In this document: positions 1-6,784 of the stretch, piece after piece | How the letters are laid out: each line of letters opens with the position of its first letter | Position numbering within the stretch: the first letter of the stretch is position 1 | Assembly: GCA_031279495.1 (NCBI GenBank) | Contig: JAITIJ010000024.1 | Coordinates: 1-10,129, forward strand | From: Holosporales bacterium | GTDB lineage: Bacteria; Pseudomonadota; Alphaproteobacteria; UBA3830; JAIRMZ01 | Direction of reading: 5' to 3' | Length of the DNA: 10,129 nt | The notes under the pieces: model-generated | Databases searched by the model: none | Seen by the model: only the letters and a program-made list of their open reading frames with translations | Told to the model about the DNA's origin: nothing | Position numbers and translations under genes: made by a program

Positions 1-133
1 ATAGTCTGCAAACGAAAAAAGAGAGCGTTTTGCACTCCCTTCTCGTTCGGAGGAATTCCCTTACGACTTAACATGTACAGTAAAGACTTTTCCGTCTTTC
101 TTGCAGAATTATCTAAAAATCTTATCCAAAAAC

Positions 134-165
134 TTGACAAATAGGAGGGGGGAGTGTGATATAGT
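134..165 (+). promoter_or_regulatory. Probable sigma-70 promoter for the exported helical protein
   Basis: A perfect TTGACA lies at 134-139 and TATAGT (5 of 6 matches to TATAAT) at 160-165. The -10 is preceded by TG at 157-158, giving an extended -10 element. The 20-base spacer is longer than the usual 17, which the extended -10 could offset. Transcription would begin near 171-173, a short distance before the ribosome site GGAGA (183-187) and the ATG at 196. Predicted from sequence only. Confidence 0.55.
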
Positions 166-195
166 ATGTCTATGCTTAAAATGGAGAAGAAAAAC

Positions 196-259
196 ATGCA
201 TAATTTTCGTAAACTGTTAATCTCAACAGCTACCCCTTGTAGCCCTCAGTGCCGGAGGT
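196..259 (+). other. Signal-peptide coding segment, out of frame with its gene
   Basis: Reading from the ATG at 196 gives MHNFRKLLISTA, a basic start followed by a hydrophobic run typical of a Sec signal peptide. GGAGA at 183-187 is a well-placed ribosome site for it. In this frame translation stops at the TGA at 274-276. If one C of the CCCC run at 233-236 is removed, the frame continues as TLVALSAGG straight into the residues encoded from 260. The corrected protein would be 143 residues with a complete signal peptide. ATG codons at 166, 172 and 181 share the frame but are less well placed. The extra C may be a true mutation, a slippage-prone tract or a sequencing error. Confidence 0.6.
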
Positions 260-628
260 ATGGAGAATCCAGATGACCCTCTTCGGCAATTAAACGATCC
301 AGCTTTGGATCCTCAAGCACGCCTTCAGGTGGCTAGAAATAGCCTAATAGGAGGGACTGTTGGAGATCCAGCGATCCAGCTTCGAGCGGCTCAAATACTA
401 GCAGAGAATATAGATCAGGTGCCGCAAGATCAGCTCCAAGGGTTGCCAATGATGGTGGGTATGGGGCATCTGGATCCCAGAATACGACCCCTTATTCTGC
501 AAGCAGTGCTTCGTGCTCCAAATGCAGACCAAGAAACACGGCTCTTCGCAGCTCGTGAGCTAGTTAACCTGCCTGACGTGGAGGATGAAGTACGTCAAGA
601 AGCGAGAAACATCATAATCGATCAATAA
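260..628 (+). CDS. Exported helical-repeat (HEAT-like) protein, frame broken near its start
   Basis: This 122-codon frame is the mature part of a small protein of unknown function. It is hydrophilic and apparently all helical. Related units recur about every 20-35 residues, each beginning D-P or D-x and followed by R/L and A-rich helix patterns, for example DPQARLQVARNSL, DPAIQLRAAQILAEN and DQETRLFAARELVN. This resembles HEAT-type helical repeats, but I do not recognise the family. The ATG at 260 is an unlikely natural start because the GGAGG before it (254-258) is only one base away. A signal peptide lies just upstream in another frame, so the real gene probably starts at 196 with a one-base frameshift at 233-236. 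It has its own promoter and terminator and is transcribed alone. It would act in the periplasm or outside the cell. As written, it may be a recent pseudogene. Confidence 0.6.
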   Translation: MENPDDPLRQLNDPALDPQARLQVARNSLIGGTVGDPAIQLRAAQILAENIDQVPQDQLQGLPMMVGMGHLDPRIRPLILQAVLRAPNADQETRLFAARELVNLPDVEDEVRQEARNIIIDQ

Positions 629-645
629 ATAGACCAATCACACAA

Positions 646-672
646 AATGGCGCTGAGTCCTTCAGCGCCATT
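646..672. terminator. Rho-independent terminator, possibly bidirectional
   Basis: A perfect 11-bp stem (AATGGCGCTGA at 646-656 paired with 662-672) encloses a 5-base loop. It sits 17 bases after the stop of the plus-strand gene and 78 bases beyond the end of the minus-strand ferredoxin gene. On the minus strand the stem is followed by TTTTGTG when its last bases are included, a fair U-tract. On the plus strand the following sequence is less T-rich. It probably ends both transcripts, more convincingly the leftward one. Confidence 0.6.
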
Positions 673-750
673 CGTGCTTCTCTCAAATAAATCTATGCAA
701 ATCCTGGACCTTGCACTAATTTTGCAATTAAAAGCTGAGATACGCTGCTT

Positions 751-1056
751 TCACGGCAACTGCACGACTAAACCATCAAGATCTTCCGTTATGCGGATAG
801 CACAAGAGAGACGAGAAGCCTCTGTTGCTTCATAAGTGGATTCTAAGGCAGCCTCCTCACGCTGTGAGGGCGAGGGCAGACGGTCGCGCCAAGAAGCATC
901 AACTTCAACTCGGCATGCGCAGCACACCATAGCGCCCATACAGGCCCCTGCTATGCGAACTCCATTAGCGCGTGCACTCTCTAAAAGAGTATCTCCTACC
1001 GTGGCTTCGATCTCTTGACGCGTTCCATCGGCCAAAACAAAGACTATTTTCGGCAT
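751..1056 (-). CDS. fdx: [2Fe-2S] ferredoxin, adrenodoxin/Isc type
   Basis: A small cytoplasmic electron carrier with a plant/adrenodoxin-type [2Fe-2S] cluster. Related Isc ferredoxins supply electrons for cluster assembly on IscU. Numbering from the start chosen here (101 residues), the cluster ligands are C39, C45, C48 and C85, in the pattern C-x5-C-x2-C plus a distant C near SCAIRI. The first three are in GACMGAMVCCACRV. An extra cysteine (C46) lies inside this loop. The C-terminus ends LDGLVVQLP, as in this family. The frame extends 10 codons upstream to an ATG at 1086. The ATG at 1056 is preferred because AGAGGGGG lies just before it and the family normally begins with a first strand like PKIVFVLADG. 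The gene follows the IscU-IscA fusion in the same direction, ending a small isc-like operon before the stem-loop at 646-672. Confidence 0.9.
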   Translation of the reverse strand: MPKIVFVLADGTRQEIEATVGDTLLESARANGVRIAGACMGAMVCCACRVEVDASWRDRLPSPSQREEAALESTYEATEASRLSCAIRITEDLDGLVVQLP

Positions 1057-1101
1057 GAGTCCCCCCTCTTCGCTCGTCTCTATCATGCTAGTCGAACAGG
1101 G

Positions 1102-1884
1102 TCAACAACAGCATCTTCCATTTTCTTCACACGATGGAACAGACGCCTTCTCTTGGGCTGTTGTTCGAAAGGAATTGCCACAGACACACTGAGCACATGC
1201 GTTTGGATTGTGAAAAACAAATCCTGCTTTCAAGTTCTCCTCAACATAGTCTATTTCGGTTCCTTGCAAAAAAGGCATGACAAGAGGATCGACAAGAAGC
1301 GTTACACCTCCTACCTCCATCGCGATATCATCATTTTTCTTATCAACGGCGTAATCGAGCATATACGACAAACCAGCGCATCCTTGACGAACAACGGCAA
1401 CACGCAAGCTTTTGGCGGATGGCTTTTGCTTCAAGAACGCACGCGCCTTCTCAATAGCACGAGGCGTCATCGTCAATGGCTTAAAAGATGTGTCTAAAAG
1501 AGAATTTCCATTTTGTTTGTTTCGAAAATCTTGAACAGCGGCAGCAATCGCCTCTTCAGCGAGAACGGAGCAGTGCCTTTTGATGTCCGGCAAATCAAGG
1601 TATTCAGAGATATCTGCATTACGCACCCGTAAGGCATCGTCAAGGGTCTTGCCTTTAATGCGCTCCGTTACTAAAGAGCTGACGGCAATAGCCGATCCGC
1701 ACCCAAATGTTTTGAAACGCACATCTTGGATGTGATCGTTCTCGATCAAGATTTGCAATTTAATAACATCTCCACAAGCAGGTGATCCAACAACCCCCGT
1801 TCCTACATTTGGTGCCTGTGCGTCAAAAGATCCCACGTTACGCGGGTTTTCGTAATGATCGATTACTTTCTTGTCGTATCGCAT
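1102..1884 (-). CDS. iscU-iscA: IscU-IscA fusion: Fe-S cluster scaffold joined to A-type carrier
   Basis: This single 260-residue protein carries two iron-sulfur assembly modules normally made as separate proteins. Residues 1-125 are IscU/NifU-N-like, with ligands C37 and D39 in SPACGDV, C62 in TFGCGSA, and H104-C105 in KRHCSVLAEEAI. Residues 135-240 are IscA/HesB-like, with C169 in RQGCAGLSY and C233/C235 in AQCVCGNSF. The spacing C-x63-C-x-C matches E. coli IscA. A short linker near 122-134 joins them. All expected ligands are present, so both halves look functional. The usual chaperone-binding LPPVK of IscU is LPDIK here (98-102). The protein ends in a cysteine-rich tail, SCEENGRCCC. GGGGA about seven bases before the ATG supports the start. 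It lies between asd and fdx; no iscS, hscB or hscA is adjacent. It is predicted to build [2Fe-2S] clusters and pass them on within one polypeptide. Confidence 0.88.
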   Translation of the reverse strand: MRYDKKVIDHYENPRNVGSFDAQAPNVGTGVVGSPACGDVIKLQILIENDHIQDVRFKTFGCGSAIAVSSLVTERIKGKTLDDALRVRNADISEYLDLPDIKRHCSVLAEEAIAAAVQDFRNKQNGNSLLDTSFKPLTMTPRAIEKARAFLKQKPSAKSLRVAVVRQGCAGLSYMLDYAVDKKNDDIAMEVGGVTLLVDPLVMPFLQGTEIDYVEENLKAGFVFHNPNACAQCVCGNSFRTTAQEKASVPSCEENGRCCC

Positions 1885-1951
1885 GTTCTATCCCCAACTA
1901 CTTCTTGTACTCAGTCTACCCTGTTCGTTGCGCTTTGTCGCTGGTCGATTG

Positions 1952-2974
1952 TTACACTTTGCAGCAACGAAAAGCCGATAGAGACGGGTCCCGCGCCACA
2001 AGAGCTTCTGCGATCTGCACACCGTTTGTTGCCGCCCCTTTGCGTAAATTGTCTGCCACCACCCAAAACACAATACCCGCAGCAACACTAGAGTCGCGAC
2101 GAATGCGACCGATAAACACATCGTCCGTTCCAGCAACATCTTGCGGTGTATGGAAGGTATTGTCATCTACGTATAGCCCTGGAATAGACCGAAATCGCTG
2201 CAAAAGCTCCTCATGCGAACAAAGGTAGGTGCATTCTGCCGCAACACTCATGCCGTGTCCGACAAAAACAGGCACACGAACGCTAGTAATGCACATAGGG
2301 CAAGAGTATTGTAAAATTTTCTGCGTTTCTGCCATAATTTTTGTTTCTTCTCCAGAAAATCCTGGCTCTTCCTCTGTTTCAATGTTCCCGATTAGGGGAA
2401 TTACATTGAAACCTATAGAGACCTCCGATGTTTTGCCTTGCAAGACGTTTTTTGCCTGATAATGCAATTCTTCGCATAGACGACGGCCTGCGCCAGAAAC
2501 AGATTGGTACGTCGAGACGACAACGCGTTTTAATCCAAGGTCTCGCAATGGGGCAAGAGCCATAGAAAGGGGAATAGCTACGCAATTTGGATTAGAGACG
2601 ATACTAAGTGGTGCTCCTGAGGTAATAATAGAACCATTAATTTCCGGCACTACTAAAGGCACAGACGGATGTGCGCGAAAAGCAGAAGATTTATCGATAA
2701 CGATACATCTTGCTTGTGCTGCTTGCGGTGCATAAAGGCGCGAAACATCCGCTCCTGCACAAAAAAAAGCGATATCAAAAGTAGAAAAGTCCGCTTCTTC
2801 AAGAAGACTCACGCGCAAAGCAGAAGAGCAAAAATGCACGACCTTGCCCCGTGATTTAGGGGAAGCAAATACCGCTAAGCTGCGAACTGGAAATTGGCGC
2901 TCCTTTAATATTGCAAGCAATGCTTGACCTGTATTCCCTGTGGCGCCTATAACGGCTATATTATAGCGTGACAT
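1952..2974 (-). CDS. asd: Aspartate-semialdehyde dehydrogenase
   Basis: A full-length enzyme (340 residues) that reduces L-aspartyl phosphate to aspartate 4-semialdehyde with NADPH in the cytoplasm. The product feeds diaminopimelate/lysine, threonine and methionine synthesis, and therefore peptidoglycan. The N-terminal NADP-binding loop is GATGNTG at 10-16. The catalytic cysteine is C131 in SNPNCVAIPL. The substrate-binding GEETK is at 208-212 and RVPVFVGHG at 233-241 carries R233 and the general base H240. The C-terminal NADP segment is DNLRKGAATNG. All key residues are intact. GAGGG just before the ATG serves as the ribosome site. It ends 67 bases before the iscU-iscA fusion, in the same direction. 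Cotranscription with the Fe-S genes is possible, and no terminator is visible between them. Confidence 0.95.
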   Translation of the reverse strand: MSRYNIAVIGATGNTGQALLAILKERQFPVRSLAVFASPKSRGKVVHFCSSALRVSLLEEADFSTFDIAFFCAGADVSRLYAPQAAQARCIVIDKSSAFRAHPSVPLVVPEINGSIITSGAPLSIVSNPNCVAIPLSMALAPLRDLGLKRVVVSTYQSVSGAGRRLCEELHYQAKNVLQGKTSEVSIGFNVIPLIGNIETEEEPGFSGEETKIMAETQKILQYSCPMCITSVRVPVFVGHGMSVAAECTYLCSHEELLQRFRSIPGLYVDDNTFHTPQDVAGTDDVFIGRIRRDSSVAAGIVFWVVADNLRKGAATNGVQIAEALVARDPSLSAFRCCKV

Positions 2975-3076
2975 CGAGGGCCCTCATTTTGGGAGAGAAG
3001 ATACCCACCTTAATGTATACGCGCAAAGTTTTTTCTCTAAAATAGAGAGAAAGAAAAACAAAGGACATAAACCGAG
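2975..3076. promoter_or_regulatory. Divergent promoter region between asd and the methyltransferase gene
   Basis: Two genes point away from each other here, so promoters for both must lie in or near these 102 bases. For asd the best minus-strand match is TTTAGA (3036-3041) and TATACA (3014-3019) with a 16-base spacer. Each box matches the consensus at 4 of 6 positions. For the plus-strand gene TAAAAT (3038-3043) is a good -10, but no clear -35 precedes it. The two candidates overlap, so the genes could compete for polymerase. TCTCT/AGAGA forms a short inverted repeat at about 3034-3048. AAAGGA at 3059-3064 is the likely ribosome site of the plus-strand gene. Confidence 0.4.
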
Positions 3077-3658
3077 ATGGCACTAAATTCCGGTCATTCT
3101 CTAGTGGAGAAATTCTTTTTTGTACGTCAATGGGCGCGGCATCCTTTGCAGTTTGGTGCCATCTTGCCCAGTTCTTCAACACTTTGTGCGGCGTTGGCGC
3201 AGTATGTGCCAACAGATGAATATGTTGTAGAGCTTGGAGCGGGGACGGGAAACCTTACCCGCGCCCTTTTAGATCAGGGAGTGCCTCCAGAACGCCTTAT
3301 CGCAGTAGAGATCGATGAGAAATGCTGTGCGCTTTTACGTAAAAAATTTCCGCATCTAACTGTTATTCAAGGAGACGCGCGGCATCTCTGCTCTCTTTTG
3401 CCTCCTGATATTGTGGGGCACGTAGGAACCATTGTGTCGTGCTTGCCTTTTCTTAATTTTTCTCCTTCTGTACGACGCGCTATTGTTCAGGCTTGTACAC
3501 ACGTTCTGGTTTCAGTGGGACAGATATTTCTTCTAACCTATTCTCCTATATCGCCTATTCCGAGCAAAGCATACGGCTTTTCGAAAAAATGCCTGAAGTT
3601 TGTCTTTTCTAACGTGCCACCAGCCTCTATCTGGCGCTATCAATTAGATCCTTCATAG
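3077..3658 (+). CDS. PmtA-like SAM-dependent methyltransferase (phospholipid N-methyltransferase family)
   Basis: A 193-residue class I methyltransferase. The SAM-binding motif I is VVELGAGTGNLT (about 50-61), followed by an acidic strand end in LIAVEID and a GDAR motif. The N-terminus (FFFVRQWARHPLQFGAILPSS) and C-terminus (FSNVPPASIWRYQ) resemble alphaproteobacterial PmtA. That enzyme methylates phosphatidylethanolamine toward phosphatidylcholine at the inner membrane. The segment SCLPFLNF occupies the motif IV position. The KsgA/Erm rRNA adenine methyltransferases share this fold, so automated annotation may name it an rRNA methyltransferase. The short length and the VPPASIWRY end favour PmtA. 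No signal peptide or membrane helix is visible; PmtA binds membranes peripherally. Its stop lies five bases before the convergent end of tssG, and I see no terminator between them. Confidence 0.75.
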   Translation: MALNSGHSLVEKFFFVRQWARHPLQFGAILPSSSTLCAALAQYVPTDEYVVELGAGTGNLTRALLDQGVPPERLIAVEIDEKCCALLRKKFPHLTVIQGDARHLCSLLPPDIVGHVGTIVSCLPFLNFSPSVRRAIVQACTHVLVSVGQIFLLTYSPISPIPSKAYGFSKKCLKFVFSNVPPASIWRYQLDPS

Positions 3659-3663
3659 AGGAG

Positions 3664-4593
3664 CTAGCAAACTGTGACATGCACAGGATCGCAAGTTCTT
3701 GCGGAATCGTAAGAAGATACAAGCCAAGAGAGATGTCCAAGCGGAGTGTTTCCATCAAGACGCGTTTGCGTAGGTGTTGCAAGAGGATGCAGCACTATCT
3801 GATACCCGTGCGCATACCTTAAAAAGGTGCGCAGATATTGCGCCAGCAGCATCCAGCGTTCAGCATGAGGAAGGAACGAAAGGATCTCTTCTTTGGTCTC
3901 TGGTTGATAGAAAAGTCGAATGCTGTGCGCTTGATCCCATGCGCGCGTTCCTAAGGTCGCACTAACACCCAATGTATGCGCGGAACGTCCTAAGATCGTG
4001 TGATCGATCGCATCGATCTTCCTCCACGCACCAACAAATTGACAGACTTCAAAACGCCGACCGAAGAAATGCTGTAGCTGCGCTTTTAAACGCGGCAGAC
4101 TGCGTGTATATGCCCACTGATGACCGGAGAAGATAGAAGAGCGTACGTTTCCTCCCGTCAGTGTTCCTAACAGGACCCCAAACAACGATTGGGCATACGG
4201 CCGCCCTTGCAGAGCAGAAGAGCGCTTAACCTCAATAGCGTGTGACAAGCTCAAAAGCCGATGATTAAAGATGTTAAGAAATACCTCTAGCGCCGATTTC
4301 TTTTGTCGTTTTGTGGTAAAAAGAAGATCGCGATAGGCGACAGGCAAAGGACTATGTACCCCTAAAAGATTCTGACGATTTGTTGTGATTGTAGCTTTTG
4401 CATCGGAGAATTGAACATCAACCACTTCATAAGGTTGCAAATCAAAATACAAGTAACCGCAGAGAGTAACCACATTGGGTGATGGCATCTGCATCTTGCA
4501 AAGGAAGATAGCTTGATCAAAGGAGAACCGATAGGGTTCTTCTTGTAGTCGCTGGATTAAAGATCTTTTTGTTGTCCGAAGTGAATGGGCCAT
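3664..4593 (-). CDS. tssG: T6SS baseplate protein TssG
   Basis: TssG (309 residues) forms the baseplate wedge with two TssF and one TssE, in the cytoplasm beneath the inner-membrane complex. Family marks are the N-terminal LIQRLQEEPYRFSFDQAIFL (12-31), GVHSPLPVAYRDLL (78-91) and FLNIFNHRLLSL (105-116). The protein is slightly shorter than common TssG proteins, mainly because the segment before GVHSPLP is compact. The start overlaps the end of tssF by 37 bases. No better start lies downstream and no strong ribosome site precedes it, so translation is probably coupled to tssF. The gene ends in TAG and is the last of this T6SS run. It meets the methyltransferase gene head-on five bases away. Confidence 0.93.
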   Translation of the reverse strand: MAHSLRTTKRSLIQRLQEEPYRFSFDQAIFLCKMQMPSPNVVTLCGYLYFDLQPYEVVDVQFSDAKATITTNRQNLLGVHSPLPVAYRDLLFTTKRQKKSALEVFLNIFNHRLLSLSHAIEVKRSSALQGRPYAQSLFGVLLGTLTGGNVRSSIFSGHQWAYTRSLPRLKAQLQHFFGRRFEVCQFVGAWRKIDAIDHTILGRSAHTLGVSATLGTRAWDQAHSIRLFYQPETKEEILSFLPHAERWMLLAQYLRTFLRYAHGYQIVLHPLATPTQTRLDGNTPLGHLSWLVSSYDSARTCDPVHVTVC

Positions 4594-6338
4594 GTTTTTG
4601 TAATGCCTGTTTTGTGCACTTCTTGCACGGATGTTTCAACAAAACTGTTGTAAGATACATAAGAGCGAAAAAATTCGGACAAAACGCCGCTAAAGAGGAT
4701 AGGGTTGGCGGTTCCGTCCTTTTTATCATCTATGGTCAGCTTTATCCATTGACCAGGAATGAATCCGCGCCATCCATCTCGACCTAAGCGACGTGTCGAA
4801 GGAGAGCATTCGATATTTGCTAGCGTGTGAATATCTTGCTGATACGGCGCAATACGCTTAGAAAGGATAGACAATAGCTCTTTTAACTGCTCTAGCATGT
4901 TTGAGCTTTCTCCTGAAAGAGAAAGGGATTCAAAAGACAACAACGCAACAAGCTTCCACAAGATTTCTCCGCTCATTGGTGGAGCTTTCGCGGTTGTAGG
5001 TCTTTCTACGCAAAAGATTTGCTTGACCGGCAACGCTTGTTCGATTTGAAAAAGGCCATTATCGGGAATTTCCTCGGCGCTTCTGCGGTTTGTGCACGAT
5101 AAATGCGCATACACTACTTCTTCTGCTGGACGATCAAGTTGTAGTGCTAAATTTACAAAAGACAAAAACACATCTGTACCTTGAAGATCTGCGCTAGTGG
5201 TTAGTTTGCGTTTGGCTATCCAGAAAAGCGTTGGCGCTTGCTGCTGCATCCTATATGTTGCGGTGTAGTATGATGGGATTTCTGCCTCTGTAGGGGCCTC
5301 TATATTAACTGCGCACACGCGGTTAATGCTATAAATCTCTTGAGAAAAATAACGGCGCTGATCTGGTATTACCAACGTTTCCGTCTGAGTATAATCCAGT
5401 GCAATTGGTTCTCCGACAGTATCAAACAGATTAATACCAGGCACATAATTGAATCCAAAAAGATGCGGTCCGATATTGATCTTTTTCCCCTCTAGACCTG
5501 TCACAGGCAAGTAAAAAGACAGCGTTTCCTGCCAAATTTCTGTCGGAATTGCAGTGATATCTGCGCCCAAGAATTTCTGCGGAAATGCAAAGTATTCCTC
5601 TAATAAGCGAAAGCCACGATGCTGTTCGTGGAGCAATGGCAACAGATTTTCTTCGTCCTTCCATCCAATTGTTTGCAGCGGAGGAAGGGAACGCAGCGGT
5701 TCTCGTTCCTCATTCCCGACCAAAACAGGAAAATCCTGAGCAAAGAGCGCTTTGTACAAAAGATTTTTTGTCTCTTCCGACCCCAATAGATAAAATCGTA
5801 GGCTGCTTGGTCCTTGATTCGCCGGTCCATACCAACGCATGCGCAAATGAAGATAGGCCGGAGCTTCCATCTGCAACTCATCCGGGTTCTTCACCTGGCA
5901 AGACAGCACTTCGATAGGCCACAAAGGCAGATCGTGCGCTGTTTTGAAGAAGCATAAGCTACTGTCGTTTCCGTTAATAAAAAGCTGGCTGGCTTTCTGT
6001 ACACAAATGCCTGGAGATTGAGCAGATGCGCTCTGATCAATATCGAAGCAAAAAAGCGCCATCGATGGAATCGGTCGTGTGAAAGAAGGATACAGCGCAT
6101 CCAACAAAGCAGTTGCAATTTCTGGTGCCAGATCGTCAATCTGTTGTTGCAAGCGCCCTGTAAGTAACGCGAAAGATTCAAGCAGACGTTCTACATGCGG
6201 GTCTGTAGACGGCGTTTTGTTGAAATCAAGACGTTGTGCGATATTTGGAAAGTGTGTCGCGAAATCTTGTCCACAAGAGCGCAAAAAAGAAAGCTCTTTC
6301 TGGTAATACGTAATGATGCGGTCGCGCGCATTAGTCAT
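4557..6338 (-). CDS. tssF: T6SS baseplate protein TssF
   Basis: TssF (593 residues, normal for the family) is the largest wedge subunit of the T6SS baseplate and contacts TssG, TssE and TssK. The N-terminal signature is well kept: YYQKELSFLRSCGQDFATHFP (about 11-31), then DPHVERLLESFALLTGRLQQ and LLDALYPSFTRPIPSMALF. The C-terminal half is less conserved but open throughout, with no frame break. It starts two bases after the TAG of tssE with no visible ribosome site, so ribosomes probably carry over from tssE. It ends in TAA inside the start of tssG. Confidence 0.95.
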   Translation of the reverse strand: MTNARDRIITYYQKELSFLRSCGQDFATHFPNIAQRLDFNKTPSTDPHVERLLESFALLTGRLQQQIDDLAPEIATALLDALYPSFTRPIPSMALFCFDIDQSASAQSPGICVQKASQLFINGNDSSLCFFKTAHDLPLWPIEVLSCQVKNPDELQMEAPAYLHLRMRWYGPANQGPSSLRFYLLGSEETKNLLYKALFAQDFPVLVGNEEREPLRSLPPLQTIGWKDEENLLPLLHEQHRGFRLLEEYFAFPQKFLGADITAIPTEIWQETLSFYLPVTGLEGKKINIGPHLFGFNYVPGINLFDTVGEPIALDYTQTETLVIPDQRRYFSQEIYSINRVCAVNIEAPTEAEIPSYYTATYRMQQQAPTLFWIAKRKLTTSADLQGTDVFLSFVNLALQLDRPAEEVVYAHLSCTNRRSAEEIPDNGLFQIEQALPVKQIFCVERPTTAKAPPMSGEILWKLVALLSFESLSLSGESSNMLEQLKELLSILSKRIAPYQQDIHTLANIECSPSTRRLGRDGWRGFIPGQWIKLTIDDKKDGTANPILFSGVLSEFFRSYVSYNSFVETSVQEVHKTGITKTWPIHFGQQKDL

Positions 6339-6340
6339 GA

Positions 6341-6784
6341 CTATATGTAAATAGCTATAGGAAAAGAAACGGGATAATAGACATTTTTAAGAGCAATTTC
6401 CCCTGAAATACGTATCGTTAAGCATTCGCCAACGCGCACTTCTTCATCCATATGAACCTGCACATTGTGTATGCGCGGTTCATAGTAAGTAATAAGATTC
6501 TGCAAATAAGTCGCGGATGTTCTCTCCCAAAAATCCGCATCATAAGGACACGAAAAAAGGATGTCTCGAAGACCATAGGCATAAGGTGTTGTAAAGGTGT
6601 CCTCTGTTTGCCAGAATGGCCCTGTACGCTCGTTTAAAAGGTAGGTCATCTCGCGCATGATAGATTGTTTCAGTGTCTCTATGGTGTGATAGCCCAAACA
6701 GGCTGTTTGTGTATCTTCTTTTACGGCCAATCGTTCAAAGAGGGCGCGTTTTTCATAGCGTGTTTGTCTCTTCTCTGGTATCAT
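6341..6784 (-). CDS. tssE: T6SS baseplate protein TssE (gp25-like)
   Basis: TssE (147 residues) is the homologue of phage T4 gp25 and links the baseplate to the first sheath ring. Visible family marks are LFERL (15-19), the SI...LL-N-x-R helix as SIMREMTYLLNER (41-53), YGLRD (70-74) and the signature YEPRIHNVQV (101-110). The glutamate of YEPR, critical for sheath assembly in gp25/TssE, is present. The ATG overlaps the TGA of the upstream Hcp-like gene by four bases (ATGA), which suggests coupled translation. It ends in TAG two bases before tssF. Confidence 0.92.
   Translation of the reverse strand: MIPEKRQTRYEKRALFERLAVKEDTQTACLGYHTIETLKQSIMREMTYLLNERTGPFWQTEDTFTTPYAYGLRDILFSCPYDADFWERTSATYLQNLITYYEPRIHNVQVHMDEEVRVGECLTIRISGEIALKNVYYPVSFPIAIYI

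Noticed and set aside
1..144. Frame open from base 1 to the TAG at 142-144, possibly the tail of an upstream gene
   Set aside because: Only 47 codons with no recognisable protein pattern; the end overlaps the -35 box at 134-139. Short hairpins here (such as AAAGAC at 82-87 with GTCTTT at 94-99) are too weak to call a terminator.
1015..1497. Plus-strand 160-codon open frame
   Set aside because: It lies opposite the clearly real ferredoxin and IscU-IscA genes and its translation has no family-like pattern.
1885..1951. Possible IscR-type site before the IscU-IscA gene
   Set aside because: Only a loose ACT...AGT inverted repeat is present on the minus strand; too short to distinguish from chance.
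1782..2228. Plus-strand 148-codon open frame
   Set aside because: It is antisense to iscU-iscA and asd, whose catalytic motifs are intact; no promoter or ribosome site supports it.
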